A stretch of 64,000 bases of DNA from Microvirga antarctica (GTDB lineage Bacteria > Pseudomonadota > Alphaproteobacteria > Rhizobiales > Beijerinckiaceae). The DNA is taken from positions 186,001 through 250,000 of the forward strand of contig NZ_JAGEMM010000004.1 in the NCBI RefSeq assembly GCF_017921815.1. The letters are read 5' to 3'. The notes beneath the pieces were generated by a model, which did no database searches, was not told the DNA's origin, and was given only the letters and a program-made list of their open reading frames with translations. This document shows, piece by piece, positions 33,517 through 42,698 of the stretch; within the stretch, counting starts at the first letter, position 1, and every line of letters begins with the position of its first letter. The position numbers and the translations under genes are program-made.

Positions 33517-35235
33517 ATGGTCGGGAACGATGTCAGCCGGCGCGACGTGCTAGCCGCTCTGGGATCGGCCGGTCTTCTGGCGGGACTGTCATCCTGCGCT
33601 CACCTCCCGGCGACGGGAAATCTCTGCCGACCCGATCCACGCCGGGGCGATCCCCGCAAGCGCCTGACGATCGACACGCATGCGCACGTGTTCAACGCCT
33701 CGGACGTGCAGGTGAAGGGTCTGCTGACCCAGGTGATCGCGCGCGACGAGAAGTTCCAGGCGATCATCACCTGGCTGAGCCCTGCATTGCAGGACTTCTA
33801 TTGGACTTCGGCTCCGAATCGAATGCGGGAATTGCAGGGCCTGGGGCGGATCAAGCAGGCCTTGGCGGCATGCGGCTCGTCCGATCCGCTCGATCAGGAT
33901 GCCGTCGCGCGCGTCACCCGTGACCTTCGGCAGGAAGCCTACACCAACACCCTTTCTGAGCTGCGCGCCTCGAATGAGCGTACGACGCGCGCCTTCAGTC
34001 GCCGGCGATTCTCAGAGATCGATCTCCACCTCAGGCAGTTTCCGGACGATGCCGAGGCCTATTTCGAGAAGCCTCCGCGCAGCAGAGCCATGATCAGCCG
34101 GGGGCGAATCGACAACACGGACGGCGCCTTTGACTTCATCTTCCGCCAGGGACAGTACCGCTGCGTGAACTGGCTCGATTATGTGCGCACGATCGGGCTG
34201 GGACGGGAGCGCGAAGTGGATCTGGCCGTCGGGCATCTCCTCGATTTCGACTGGCCGCTCGGGGGAGGCCGTTCCACCGCCACGACAATCCCGGATCAGA
34301 TCGACCTGATGTCGCGGCTCAGTATTCTCAGCCAGGGGCGCATCCACGGCTTTGCCCCCTTCGACCCCATGCGCGCGGTCATGCATCAGGCGGGGCCGAC
34401 GCCCCTCGCGATCGTCAGCGACGCGGTTGAAAACCAGGGCTTCATCGGTGTGAAAATCTATCCGCCAATGGGGTTCGCCCCGTTTGGGAATGCCGAGATT
34501 GAGGCCCGCAACCCTGCCTTCTGGCAGCAGCCATGGCTTCCCGCAGTGCTGAAGGCGGTGCCGGATCTGGGCCAGAGGCTCGATGACAAGCTTGCGGAGC
34601 TCTACGTGTGGTGCCGGACGAACGACGTGCCGATCATGACCCACACCAACCAATCCATGGGACCTTCGCGCCCTTTCGAGACCCTCGCCACCGCGGCCTA
34701 TTGGGAGAAGGCCGTCGCGCAGTTTCCCGGCCTTCGGGTCAATTTCGGGCATTTCGGAGAAACCGATCCGGTGGTCGACGGCACCGGCGAGACGCGGCGC
34801 TACATCCGCCTGATGCAGAAGGCAGGCTCCCCCGGCGAAAATCTCTTTGCGGATTCCGGCTATTTTTCAGAGGTGCTCAATGAGCGCGAGAAGCTGCGCA
34901 CGGTCCTGCGGGATTTGCAGACCTACGCGGTCGGCGCAGGAGCAGCACCGCTTTACGATCGGCTGATGTTCGGCACCGACTGGGAGATGACATCCTTGAT
35001 AGGCCGCAAGGTTGGCGCCTATCAGGCGGATTTCGAGTCTCTCTTCAGCGAGCTCGATCAAGCCCGCGGCGCTCCGAGCGCGAGTGACCGTTTCTTTGGT
35101 CTCAACGCCGCAACGTTCCTCGGCCTGAGGAAAGGCGACGCCAACCGCCGCCGGATCGAGCGCTTTTACGGTCGCAACGCAGTCCCCACTCCGCTCTGGA
35201 TGGAAAAGGTCGACGGCCGGGTCCCCGTCTCGTAG
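33517..35235 (+). CDS. amidohydrolase-family protein, Tat/lipobox-type exported
   Basis: 572 residues from ATG 33517 after GGAAGG. The N-terminus has SRRDVLAALGSAGLLAGLSSC: twin Arg (8-9), a hydrophobic core and a lipobox LSSC with Cys27, so it may be a Tat-exported lipoprotein. The metal-dependent hydrolase marks are IDTHAHVF (His-x-His), IMTHTNQS, VNFGHFGE and FGTDWEM (late Asp), as in the amidohydrolase_2 / TIM-barrel group. Substrate unknown. It is divergent from the cyclase gene across only about 76 bases, so the two may share control. Confidence 0.82.
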   Translation: MVGNDVSRRDVLAALGSAGLLAGLSSCAHLPATGNLCRPDPRRGDPRKRLTIDTHAHVFNASDVQVKGLLTQVIARDEKFQAIITWLSPALQDFYWTSAPNRMRELQGLGRIKQALAACGSSDPLDQDAVARVTRDLRQEAYTNTLSELRASNERTTRAFSRRRFSEIDLHLRQFPDDAEAYFEKPPRSRAMISRGRIDNTDGAFDFIFRQGQYRCVNWLDYVRTIGLGREREVDLAVGHLLDFDWPLGGGRSTATTIPDQIDLMSRLSILSQGRIHGFAPFDPMRAVMHQAGPTPLAIVSDAVENQGFIGVKIYPPMGFAPFGNAEIEARNPAFWQQPWLPAVLKAVPDLGQRLDDKLAELYVWCRTNDVPIMTHTNQSMGPSRPFETLATAAYWEKAVAQFPGLRVNFGHFGETDPVVDGTGETRRYIRLMQKAGSPGENLFADSGYFSEVLNEREKLRTVLRDLQTYAVGAGAAPLYDRLMFGTDWEMTSLIGRKVGAYQADFESLFSELDQARGAPSASDRFFGLNAATFLGLRKGDANRRRIERFYGRNAVPTPLWMEKVDGRVPVS

Positions 35236-35313
35236 GAGGGGCTTCACCCGAGGGAGCGTCACAAAACCCCTGACGTCATCGCAATCCGGCGTTATAGGGA
35301 CACGAACTGCACC

Positions 35314-36246
35314 GTGAACAGGATTCTCGTGGACCAGACACCATCTCAAGGCCTCTACGGCGCGCCATCGGCGGATCTCGTCGATCTGCCGGAAGGCGCG
35401 ATCCAGTTTTCCCCTCTCATCCCGGGCTCCGACAGCCTTGAGGCCCGGGACGATGAATCCCTTCAGGGTCTGGTCATGCTGGCGCCGCCTGGGACCATCG
35501 AGCGCCGATCAGCCATGGCCCACGCCCTGCGCGCCCTGGCGGTTGGCGCTCCCTTCACGGTGCTCGCTCCCAAGGCCAAGGGCGGGTCTCGTCTCAGCAA
35601 GGAGCTTTCAGCTTTTGGCTGCGTGGTGGCCGAGACGGCCCGTCGCCACCACCGCATCTGCGTGGTCAGCCGGCCTGTTGCGCCGATCGGCCTCGCGGAG
35701 GCGATAGCCGAAGGCGCGCCTCGGCGTCTCGACGATCTCGGCCTGTGGTCCCAGCCCGGGATTTTCAGCTGGAACCGGATCGATCCCGGCAGCGCGCTGC
35801 TCGAACAGCACCTATCCGGTCTCTCCGGCCGAGGGGCGGATTTCGGTAGCGGGATCGGCTTTCTATCGATCGCCGCACTGCGCTCGCCCGACGTTCAGCA
35901 TCTCACGCTGGTGGATATCGACCGTCGCGCCGTCGAAGCGGCGAGGCGTAACGTCACCGATCCGCGCGCTGCGATCGTCTGGCGCGACGTCCGCGACCCA
36001 GCCGCCGACCTCGCAGCGCTGAACTTCGTGGTTATGAATCCTCCCTTCCACGATGGCGGAACCGAGGATCGTGCCCTCGGCGTGGCGTTCATTCGCAAGG
36101 CGGCTGAAGTGCTGCGCACGGGCGGCTCGTGCTGGCTCGTCGCCAATCGCCATCTGCCCTATGAGGCCGACCTGAAACTGCTGTTCAAGCGCGTCGTCGT
36201 GATTCTGGAATCGGGAGGTTACAAGATTTTCGAGGCGCGCAAATGA
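35314..36246 (+). CDS. class I SAM methyltransferase, RsmC/RlmG-like
   Basis: 310 residues from GTG 35314; a GTG at 35329 is an alternative start. The C-terminal half has SAM motif I ADFGSGIGFL (175-184), acidic LTLVDIDRRA and the guanine-N2-type catalytic NPPF at 242-245 (VMNPPFHDGG), as in the 16S/23S rRNA m2G methyltransferases RsmC and RlmG. The N-terminal half is the degenerate second methyltransferase-like domain of that family. Its TGA overlaps the start of the next rRNA-modification gene (ATGA), which supports a ribosomal role. Confidence 0.85.
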   Translation: MNRILVDQTPSQGLYGAPSADLVDLPEGAIQFSPLIPGSDSLEARDDESLQGLVMLAPPGTIERRSAMAHALRALAVGAPFTVLAPKAKGGSRLSKELSAFGCVVAETARRHHRICVVSRPVAPIGLAEAIAEGAPRRLDDLGLWSQPGIFSWNRIDPGSALLEQHLSGLSGRGADFGSGIGFLSIAALRSPDVQHLTLVDIDRRAVEAARRNVTDPRAAIVWRDVRDPAADLAALNFVVMNPPFHDGGTEDRALGVAFIRKAAEVLRTGGSCWLVANRHLPYEADLKLLFKRVVVILESGGYKIFEARK

Positions 36247-37004
36247 GCAAGCTTCCGACCACGCTGCGGCTGGATCGGCTCCTGGCCAATCTCGGATACG
36301 GTTCGCGGCGCGAGGTTCAGGGATTGGTGAAGGCAGGCCGCGTTACGCTTGACGGAACCGCCCTGTCAGATCCCGACCAGCGCCTTTCGTTAGCGCCTGA
36401 TCTGGCCGATCGCATGCGGGTTGCTGGCAAACCGCTCGATCCGCCTCCAGGCGTGGCCCTCATGCTGCATAAGCCACTCGGCGTCACCTGCTCGCACAAG
36501 GAGACGGGTCCGCTCGTCTATGACCTGCTGCCAGAGCGCTGGCGTCGTCGCGATCCCGCCCTGTCGACGGTCGGGCGTCTCGACAAGGAAACCTCGGGCT
36601 TGCTCCTGATGACCGATGACGGCGGCCTTCTCCACCGCATCATCTCGCCGCGAAGCCATGTGTCCAAACGCTACCACGTGACACTCGACCGGCCATTGAA
36701 AGGTGACGAGGCGACGATTTTCGCATCCGGAGCGCTGATGCTGGATGGCGAAGAAAAACCCCTTCTCCCGGTCGCCATGGAGACGGTGTCCGAAACATCG
36801 GCGGCCGTGACCCTGATGGAAGGACGCTACCATCAGGTCCGCCGGATGTTCGCGGCCGTCGGCAATCATGTGCTGCTCTTGCACCGCGACCGGGTCGGCG
36901 ACCTCGATCTCCCGGTCGATCTGGCGCCGGGACAGTACCGGATACTGAGCGAGGCCGACCTCGCACTCGTGCTGCCGCCCGCGAAACCCGTCGGCGCGGC
37001 CTGA
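36243..37004 (+). CDS. pseudouridine synthase, RsuA family
   Basis: 253 residues. An S4 RNA-binding domain comes first (LRLDRLLANLGYGSRREVQG), then the RsuA/RluB/E/F catalytic motif GRLDKETSGLLLMT with Asp114 as nucleophile, and the C-terminal GRYHQVRRMFAAVG. It isomerises a uridine in rRNA; RsuA itself modifies 16S U516. ATGA overlap with the methyltransferase upstream; convergent with the MBL hydrolase, 3 bases apart. Confidence 0.9.
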   Translation: MSKLPTTLRLDRLLANLGYGSRREVQGLVKAGRVTLDGTALSDPDQRLSLAPDLADRMRVAGKPLDPPPGVALMLHKPLGVTCSHKETGPLVYDLLPERWRRRDPALSTVGRLDKETSGLLLMTDDGGLLHRIISPRSHVSKRYHVTLDRPLKGDEATIFASGALMLDGEEKPLLPVAMETVSETSAAVTLMEGRYHQVRRMFAAVGNHVLLLHRDRVGDLDLPVDLAPGQYRILSEADLALVLPPAKPVGAA

Positions 37005-37007
37005 GGT

Positions 37008-37649
37008 TCAGCCCTGAAGGAAGGGATTGGTTTCGCGTTCGTGCCCAATCGTGCTCGCCGGTCCATGACCACAGATGAAAGCCACATCGTCGCCGAGCGG
37101 CAGCACCTTGTCTTTGATCGAGCGGATCAGCAGGGCGCCGTCGCCGCCCGGCAGGTCGCTGCGGCCGACGGAGCCGTTGAACAAGACATCGCCCATAAGG
37201 GCAAACCACTGGTCCTTGGCCACGAACACCACGCTTCCCGGCGAGTGGCCCGGGCAATGCAAAACATCCAGCACGATGTCGCCGACGCTGACCTGATCGC
37301 CCTCCTTCAGCCAGCGATCGGGCGTCACCGGAAGCGCATCGGCGAGCCCATAGCCGCGAGCTGTCTCGGCAAGGTGGTCGAGAAGGAAACGATCGGCCTC
37401 GTGCGGGCCTTCGATGGGGACCAGCAGTTCATTCTTGAGCGCGGTGGCTGCTCCCGCATGGTCGATATGGCCATGCGTCAGGAGGATTTTCTCCACCGTC
37501 ACACCGTTCTGCGCGATGGCCGCGCGGATCCGGTCCAGATCGCCACCCGGATCGACGACGGCGCCGCGCTTGGTGCTCTCGGACCAGACGAGGGTGCAGT
37601 TCTGCTGAAACGGCGTGACGGGGATAATGGCGGCGCGGATATCTGACAC
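37008..37649 (-). CDS. MBL-fold metallo-hydrolase (glyoxalase II-like)
   Basis: 213 residues from GTG 37649 with GAGGA 7 bases upstream; TTG 37667 is possible and frames further upstream to 38195 are antisense to frmA. Metal site LTHGHIDHAG (H-x-H-x-D-H), followed by HCPGHSPGSVVF and LMGDVLF, and a final GHGPASTIGHE. These small family members hydrolyse thioesters such as S-lactoylglutathione. It is divergent from the glutathione-dependent formaldehyde genes, which fits a glutathione thioester role (inference). Confidence 0.87.
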   Translation of the reverse strand: MSDIRAAIIPVTPFQQNCTLVWSESTKRGAVVDPGGDLDRIRAAIAQNGVTVEKILLTHGHIDHAGAATALKNELLVPIEGPHEADRFLLDHLAETARGYGLADALPVTPDRWLKEGDQVSVGDIVLDVLHCPGHSPGSVVFVAKDQWFALMGDVLFNGSVGRSDLPGGDGALLIRSIKDKVLPLGDDVAFICGHGPASTIGHERETNPFLQG

Positions 37650-37733
37650 GATCGGGTCCTCGGACAAGCTGCTGTTTCCTACGACATACGCCAACCGGCT
37701 CAATTGTGAAGCGCCATGCGAGGTCGCCTCGCC

Positions 37734-37763
37734 TTGACGCGGCTTGCGGCTGGTTCCCATAGT
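37734..37763 (+). promoter_or_regulatory. possible sigma70-type promoter of frmA
   Basis: -35 TTGACG (37734-37739) and a -10-like CATAGT (37758-37763) are spaced by 18 bases, about 30 bases before the frmA ATG and between the divergent MBL and frmA genes. The -35 is strong and the -10 weak. Confidence 0.4.
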
Positions 37764-37793
37764 CGCCCTGAGAATCACGAGAGATCGATCATC

Positions 37794-38906
37794 ATGGACA
37801 CGAGAGCAGCCGTCGCCTGGGAGGCGGGAAAACCCCTCACTATCGAGACCGTCCGACTGGAAGGACCGCGCCAGGGCGAGGTCCTCGTCGAAGTCATGGC
37901 CACTGGGGTCTGTCACACCGACGCCTACACCTTGTCGGGTCTCGACTCGGAAGGGCGTTTCCCGGCTATCCTCGGTCATGAGGGCGCGGGCATCGTGCGC
38001 GAGGTTGGGGCCGGGGTCACGACCCTGAAGCCGGGCGACCATGTCATCCCGCTCTACACGCCGGAATGCCGCCAGTGCAAAACCTGCCTGTCGCAGCGCT
38101 CGAACCTCTGCACCTCGATCCGCGCCACGCAGGGGCAGGGCGTCATGCCGGACGGGACCAGTCGCTTCCGCTGCGATGACGCGCAGGTGTTCCACTATAT
38201 GGGCTGTTCGACATTCGCCAACTTCACGGTGCTACCCGAGATCGCGCTCGCGAAGGTGCGGGAAGACGCGCCCTTCGACAAGATCTGCTATATCGGCTGC
38301 GGCGTGACGACCGGCATTGGCGCGGTCATCTACACCGCAAAAGTCTGGCCTGGCGCCAACGTGGTTGTGTTCGGCCTTGGGGGGATCGGCCTCAACGTGA
38401 TCCAGGGCGCCCGCATGGTCGGCGCGGACAAGATCATCGGCGTCGACATCAACCCTGCCAAGCAAGACATTGCCCGCAAGTTCGGCATGACCGATTTCGT
38501 CAATCCCCGCGAGATCGGCAACGACAAGGTGGTCCAGGCAATCCTCGATCTTACCGGTGGCGGGGCTGATTTCTCGTTCGACGCTACCGGCAATACCGAT
38601 GTGATGCGTCAGGCGCTGGAATGCTGTCATCGCGGCTGGGGTGAAAGCATCATCATCGGGGTCGCCGAATCCGGCAAGGAGATCTCGACCCGGCCGTTCC
38701 AGCTCGTCACCGGCCGCGTCTGGAAGGGCACCGCGTTCGGCGGCGCGCGCGGGCGCACCGATGTCCCGAAGATCGTCGACTGGTACATGGAGGGCAAGAT
38801 CAACATCGATGACCTCATCACCCACACGATGCCGCTCGATGAGATCAACACGGCGTTCGACCTCATGCACGAGGGCAAGTCGATCCGCTCCGTGATCCTG
38901 TACTGA
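37794..38906 (+). CDS. frmA: S-(hydroxymethyl)glutathione dehydrogenase / class III alcohol dehydrogenase
   Basis: 370 residues from ATG 37794. It oxidises S-hydroxymethylglutathione (formaldehyde plus glutathione) with NAD to S-formylglutathione. Catalytic-zinc ligands appear in [14 protein letters not shown] and [12 protein letters not shown]. The four-Cys structural zinc loop is [17 protein letters not shown], and the Rossmann motif is [15 protein letters not shown]. It is followed 11 bases later by the S-formylglutathione hydrolase gene, the standard two-gene detoxification pair. Confidence 0.96.
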   Translation: MDTRAAVAWEAGKPLTIETVRLEGPRQGEVLVEVMATGVCHTDAYTLSGLDSEGRFPAILGHEGAGIVREVGAGVTTLKPGDHVIPLYTPECRQCKTCLSQRSNLCTSIRATQGQGVMPDGTSRFRCDDAQVFHYMGCSTFANFTVLPEIALAKVREDAPFDKICYIGCGVTTGIGAVIYTAKVWPGANVVVFGLGGIGLNVIQGARMVGADKIIGVDINPAKQDIARKFGMTDFVNPREIGNDKVVQAILDLTGGGADFSFDATGNTDVMRQALECCHRGWGESIIIGVAESGKEISTRPFQLVTGRVWKGTAFGGARGRTDVPKIVDWYMEGKINIDDLITHTMPLDEINTAFDLMHEGKSIRSVILY

Positions 38907-38917
38907 TCGGAAAAAGC

Positions 38918-39772
38918 GTGGCTCTGGATATCGTCTCGAAGGCGCGCAGCTTCGGCGGCACGCAACTCACCTACCGCCATGCCTCGCACCGGACCGGCAC
39001 GCCGATGCGGTTCTCGGTGTTCGTTCCGCCGCAGGCCGATCACGGGACGGTCCCGGTTCTCTGGTTCCTGTCGGGGCTGACCTGCACGGAGGAGAATTTT
39101 ACCGCGAAGGCCGGAGCGCAAAGGGTGGCGGCCGAGCTCGGCCTGATGGTGATTGCGCCCGATACCAGCCCTCGCGGCGACGGGGTCCCGGACGACCCGG
39201 AGGGGGCCTATGATTTCGGGCTCGGTGCCGGCTTCTATCTCGACGCGACCCGTGCGCCGTGGGCGCGCAACTACGCCATGCGGTCCTACATCGAACAGGA
39301 ATTGCCGGCTTTGGTGGCGGACAACCTCCCGGCCGACATGGCCCGCCAGGGCATCACCGGTCATTCCATGGGAGGGCATGGCGCGTTGACCATCGCCTTG
39401 CGCAACCCCGGGCGCTTTGCGTCCGTGTCTGCCTTCGCGCCGATCGTATCGCCCATGCATTGTCCGTGGGGCGAAAAGGCCCTGTCGCATTATCTCGGGC
39501 CGGACAAGGCCCAGTGGCGGGCCTACGATGCCTGTGCGCTCATCGAGGACGGCGCGCGCCTCGACGCGATCCTCGTGGACCAAGGCACCGCTGACGGATT
39601 TCTGGAGGAGCAGCTCAAACCCGGCCTGCTCGAAACCGCCTGCCGCAAAGCGGGAATCGACCTCTCGCTTCGCCTGCAGCCAGGTTACGACCATTCCTAT
39701 TTCTTCATCGCCACTTTCATGGAAGATCACCTGCGGTGGCATGGGAAAAGGCTCGGGATCGGGGATTGCTGA
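38918..39772 (+). CDS. fghA: S-formylglutathione hydrolase
   Basis: 284 residues from GTG 38918. An esterase-D type alpha/beta hydrolase releasing formate and glutathione, the second step after FrmA. Nucleophile elbow GHSMGGHGA, oxyanion region FLSGLTCTEENF, and the C-terminal catalytic His in GYDHSYFFI. Length and all landmarks are normal. No strong terminator is seen in the 132 bases after it. Confidence 0.95.
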   Translation: MALDIVSKARSFGGTQLTYRHASHRTGTPMRFSVFVPPQADHGTVPVLWFLSGLTCTEENFTAKAGAQRVAAELGLMVIAPDTSPRGDGVPDDPEGAYDFGLGAGFYLDATRAPWARNYAMRSYIEQELPALVADNLPADMARQGITGHSMGGHGALTIALRNPGRFASVSAFAPIVSPMHCPWGEKALSHYLGPDKAQWRAYDACALIEDGARLDAILVDQGTADGFLEEQLKPGLLETACRKAGIDLSLRLQPGYDHSYFFIATFMEDHLRWHGKRLGIGDC

Positions 39773-39904
39773 GTCACCTTGTGTTGCGCCGCACATCGCG
39801 CCAACCGCCTTAAGGGCACAGGGGGTAGACGAGAGCGGATGGCTTTGCCTGCGGACAATCGCTAAAAGGCCCTCGATCGGAGCGACATAGTTCGAGGCAA
39901 TACA

Positions 39905-40420
39905 ATGGACCCTTCGCGCGAGCCCGTTTTCACCCCGGATGCCGGCAAACTTGTCGGCAAGGCGGTTGGCCTGACGCAGGCGGCCCTCGCGTCAGACGCG
40001 GGAAAGGCCGTCCAGAGTGTGATCGCGCAAGGGCCGCAAGGCCTCATGCAGCACCTCTCCCAGGCCGCGAAGACACCCGCGCACGATCCAGTCACGCAGG
40101 CCCGCGTTCTTATGGCCGAGCAGAGCCAGCATTTCGACGTCATGCGCAGCGCCATTGGAAAGATCGGGGCGTCCCTCGCCCACATCAATGAGATGGAGCC
40201 TGAGGGGCAGCATCCACAGACGACAGCTCTCTTTAACGCGCAGGCCGAGGCCATTCAGGGCCTGACGCTGCTGATCCTCAAGGGCCAACAGGTCCAGACC
40301 GAGTTGATCACCGCGATCGACGGACAGGCAGCGCGGACCGGCGCGCAGAGCATGCCAAAATGGATCTACTACATGATGGGCGCCATGATGGTCTGGAGCA
40401 TGCTCGGCATGATCTTCTGA
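39905..40420 (+). CDS. hypothetical protein with C-terminal membrane anchor
   Basis: 171 residues, ATG 39905 with GAGG 7 bases upstream. Mostly helical and Ala/Gln-rich, with no signal peptide. The last 20 residues (WIYYMMGAMMVWSMLGMIF) form one Met- and aromatic-rich transmembrane helix, so the protein is likely tail-anchored with the bulk in the cytoplasm. No family recognised. The next gene is a DUF533/TerB-like protein on the same strand, about 105 bases on, so they may be co-expressed. Confidence 0.7.
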   Translation: MDPSREPVFTPDAGKLVGKAVGLTQAALASDAGKAVQSVIAQGPQGLMQHLSQAAKTPAHDPVTQARVLMAEQSQHFDVMRSAIGKIGASLAHINEMEPEGQHPQTTALFNAQAEAIQGLTLLILKGQQVQTELITAIDGQAARTGAQSMPKWIYYMMGAMMVWSMLGMIF

Positions 40421-40525
40421 CCGGCAAGGCCGGTCCCATGGGCCGGGTAGTGGCGGTGAAGATCCTTGCCCACCGGGCATTTTTCACTATCGTCTGCCCA
40501 GAACTCATGGGCGCCGGGAGGTTCC

Positions 40526-41391
40526 ATGTTCGACGCGAAGAAACTTCTCGACGCCCTCGGGACTCCGCCTGCGGCGGCATCCGCCGCGCCTGCACCGGCA
40601 TCTGAGCCGGCCAAGCCACAGGCTGCCCCCGTCCTCGGGCCGGGGACGCTTCTGAGCGATCTGATCGGCCTCGCGAACCGGCCCAGCACCCCGCCAGCTT
40701 CTCCTGAGACCGGTCCGTCGGAAGAAACGGCGGCGCGTCCGGTCAAGGCCGCGTCCCCCCGCAGCCCGCAGACCTCACCGAACTGCTGCTCGGAAAGGCG
40801 CAGGAATATCTGAAAAGTCCGCAGGGCAATGCCGTTGTGACGGCCGCGATGGTGGGCCTGACGAAGTTCGTGGTGAATTCGGAGGCGGGGCGCAAGCTCG
40901 GGGCAACGGCCATGACCAAAGGCTCGGCCCTGCTGAACCGCTGGACGAGGAAAAGCGATCGAGGGCCCCTGCTGATCGCCGCCCAACGTGAGGAGTCGAG
41001 CGCTGCTGTCCCGGCAGCTGCTACCGGGGACCCGTCGGCGACTGCGTTGCTCGTCCTGCGGGCCATGATCGCCGCTGCGGCGTCGGATGGCCGGATCGAC
41101 GACGCAGAACGGGAGCGCATCCTCGGCGCCCTGAAAGGCGCTGGAATTGACGGCGAGGGTGCACGCCTCATCGCCGTGGAGCTGGATCATCCGGCGCGAC
41201 CCGAGGATCTGGCCGCTGCGGCCAAGACCCCGGAGATGGCGGTGCAGGCCTATACGGCGGCAAGGCGTATCATCACGCCCCATCACGTCGCTGAGCGGGT
41301 TTTTCTCGCTCACCTGTCCGCCGCCCTCGGGCTGGACCCGGATGTGGTCGCCGGCATTGATTCGGCGGCCTCCGGTCCAAGGGCTACCTGA
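40526..41391 (+). pseudogene. DUF533/TerB-like protein, frameshifted at a poly-C run
   Basis: Start ATG 40526 after GGGAGG gives MFDAKKLLDALG, the usual N-terminus of DUF533 (YebE-like) proteins, then a Pro/Ala linker. At the six-C run 40755-40760 the frame is lost and stops at 40813. The -1 frame continues at once with PPQPADLTELLLGKAQEYLK, then a glycine-poor middle and a TerB-like helical domain, AMIAAAASDGRIDDAERERI, to 41391. One extra C would restore a single protein of about 288 residues. This is either a true disruption, a slippery on/off tract, or a sequencing error. Confidence 0.7.
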
Positions 41392-41534
41392 TCGCGGATT
41401 TGTTAGGCTCGCCGTCGGCGCGCTTGCTTGCGACTCAGTGGTTTTTCCGGTCAATCACGCAACTGTGGGCGATCGCGCTGAACCTAACGTGCGTCGGGAA
41501 CGTTTCCCTATGTCCGCTGGAACGGGAACGGTCG

Positions 41535-42698
41535 ATGACATCCTCAGAACGCAATACCACGATCGATTTCTGGCGCGGCTTTGTACTCGTGGTGATTTTC
41601 GTCAATCATATCCCGGGCAATCTTGTCGAGCATATCACGCCGCGCAATTTCGGTTTCTCCGACGCCGCCGAAGCGTTCATTTTCATCTCCGGATTGTCGG
41701 TCGCGCTCGTCTATTATCCCCGAATTCCGCAAGGCGATGCGTGGGTGGTGGTAAGGCGTTGCTTTCGGCGCGCGTTCGACTTGTACCGCATGCACCTCAT
41801 TCTGACGGCCGCCGCCATCGCCCTGTTCTCGATCGGCTATGAGCTGAGTGACGACCTCGGTCTCATCGAGGCCGATGGCCGCGACGCCGTGTTTGGGAAC
41901 ACCGCCAGGGGGGTCACCGGGATTCTGACTCTCGGCCACCAACTGGGTTACTTCAATATTCTGCCACTGTATATCATGCTGATGTTGTGGGCCCCCGTAG
42001 CGCTGCTTCTCGCCCGCGTCCATGTGGGGCTGGTACTGACGATTTCCACCGCACTCTACGCGTTGGCCCGCCTCGGCGCGTTGGCGCTTCCAAGTTGGCC
42101 CCAGCCCGGTACGTGGTTTTTCAATCCCTTCGCGTGGCAGTTGCTCTTCACCATCGGCGTGGTGTGCGGCGTCATGTTCGCGTCTCGCAAGCTGTCCTAC
42201 AATCGCGCGATAATGCTGGGCGCCGCTCTCGTCCTTGGCGTTGGATTGGTCGTCGGGACTGACCTGTTCGGCACCTCGCCCGGCCTTCTAGACGCGGCGT
42301 TCTATCCTTTCGATCTCCAGAAGAACGATCTCGGGTTTGGCCGCATGGTCCATTTTCTGGCCTTGGCCTATGTGCTGGTCCACCTGCGCATCGGGAACCT
42401 GCTGAAGGGCACGCTATTGGGCGCCGAGATGATGCGGCTCGGGCGAAACGGCCTCATGATCTTTGCCGCGGGTTCGTTGCTGAGCGCGATGGGGCAGGTC
42501 ACAATGACGCTCACCGCGGTCAAATCATCGGCTAGTCCGCACATCATCGGCATGGTATTTACGATGGCTGGTGTAGCGGTCCTCCTAGCACTGGCGCGAT
42601 ATCTCGAATGGAACAAGTCAAACTCGGTCGGCCCTCGCACGGGTCGGGCAGAAAATCTTACGCTGTCCTCGGCCGGTACTGGGCGCTCGTTGCGCTAA
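41535..42698 (+). CDS. OpgC-family membrane acyltransferase
   Basis: 387 residues from ATG 41535 after GGGAACGG. About ten membrane helices. The N-terminus NTTIDFWRGFVLVVIFVNHI and GFSDAAEAFIFISGLSVAL matches the OpgC domain, which succinylates osmoregulated periplasmic glucans or related polysaccharides at the inner membrane. His in VNHIPGN is the likely catalytic residue of the acyltransferase-3-like superfamily. Its last 91 bases overlap the downstream SGNH hydrolase gene, so the two are tightly linked. The actual glycan is unknown. Confidence 0.87.
   Translation: MTSSERNTTIDFWRGFVLVVIFVNHIPGNLVEHITPRNFGFSDAAEAFIFISGLSVALVYYPRIPQGDAWVVVRRCFRRAFDLYRMHLILTAAAIALFSIGYELSDDLGLIEADGRDAVFGNTARGVTGILTLGHQLGYFNILPLYIMLMLWAPVALLLARVHVGLVLTISTALYALARLGALALPSWPQPGTWFFNPFAWQLLFTIGVVCGVMFASRKLSYNRAIMLGAALVLGVGLVVGTDLFGTSPGLLDAAFYPFDLQKNDLGFGRMVHFLALAYVLVHLRIGNLLKGTLLGAEMMRLGRNGLMIFAAGSLLSAMGQVTMTLTAVKSSASPHIIGMVFTMAGVAVLLALARYLEWNKSNSVGPRTGRAENLTLSSAGTGRSLR

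Noticed and set aside
37650-38195. N-terminal extension of the MBL hydrolase frame
   Set aside because: It runs antisense into frmA; a start at 37649 gives the normal family length.
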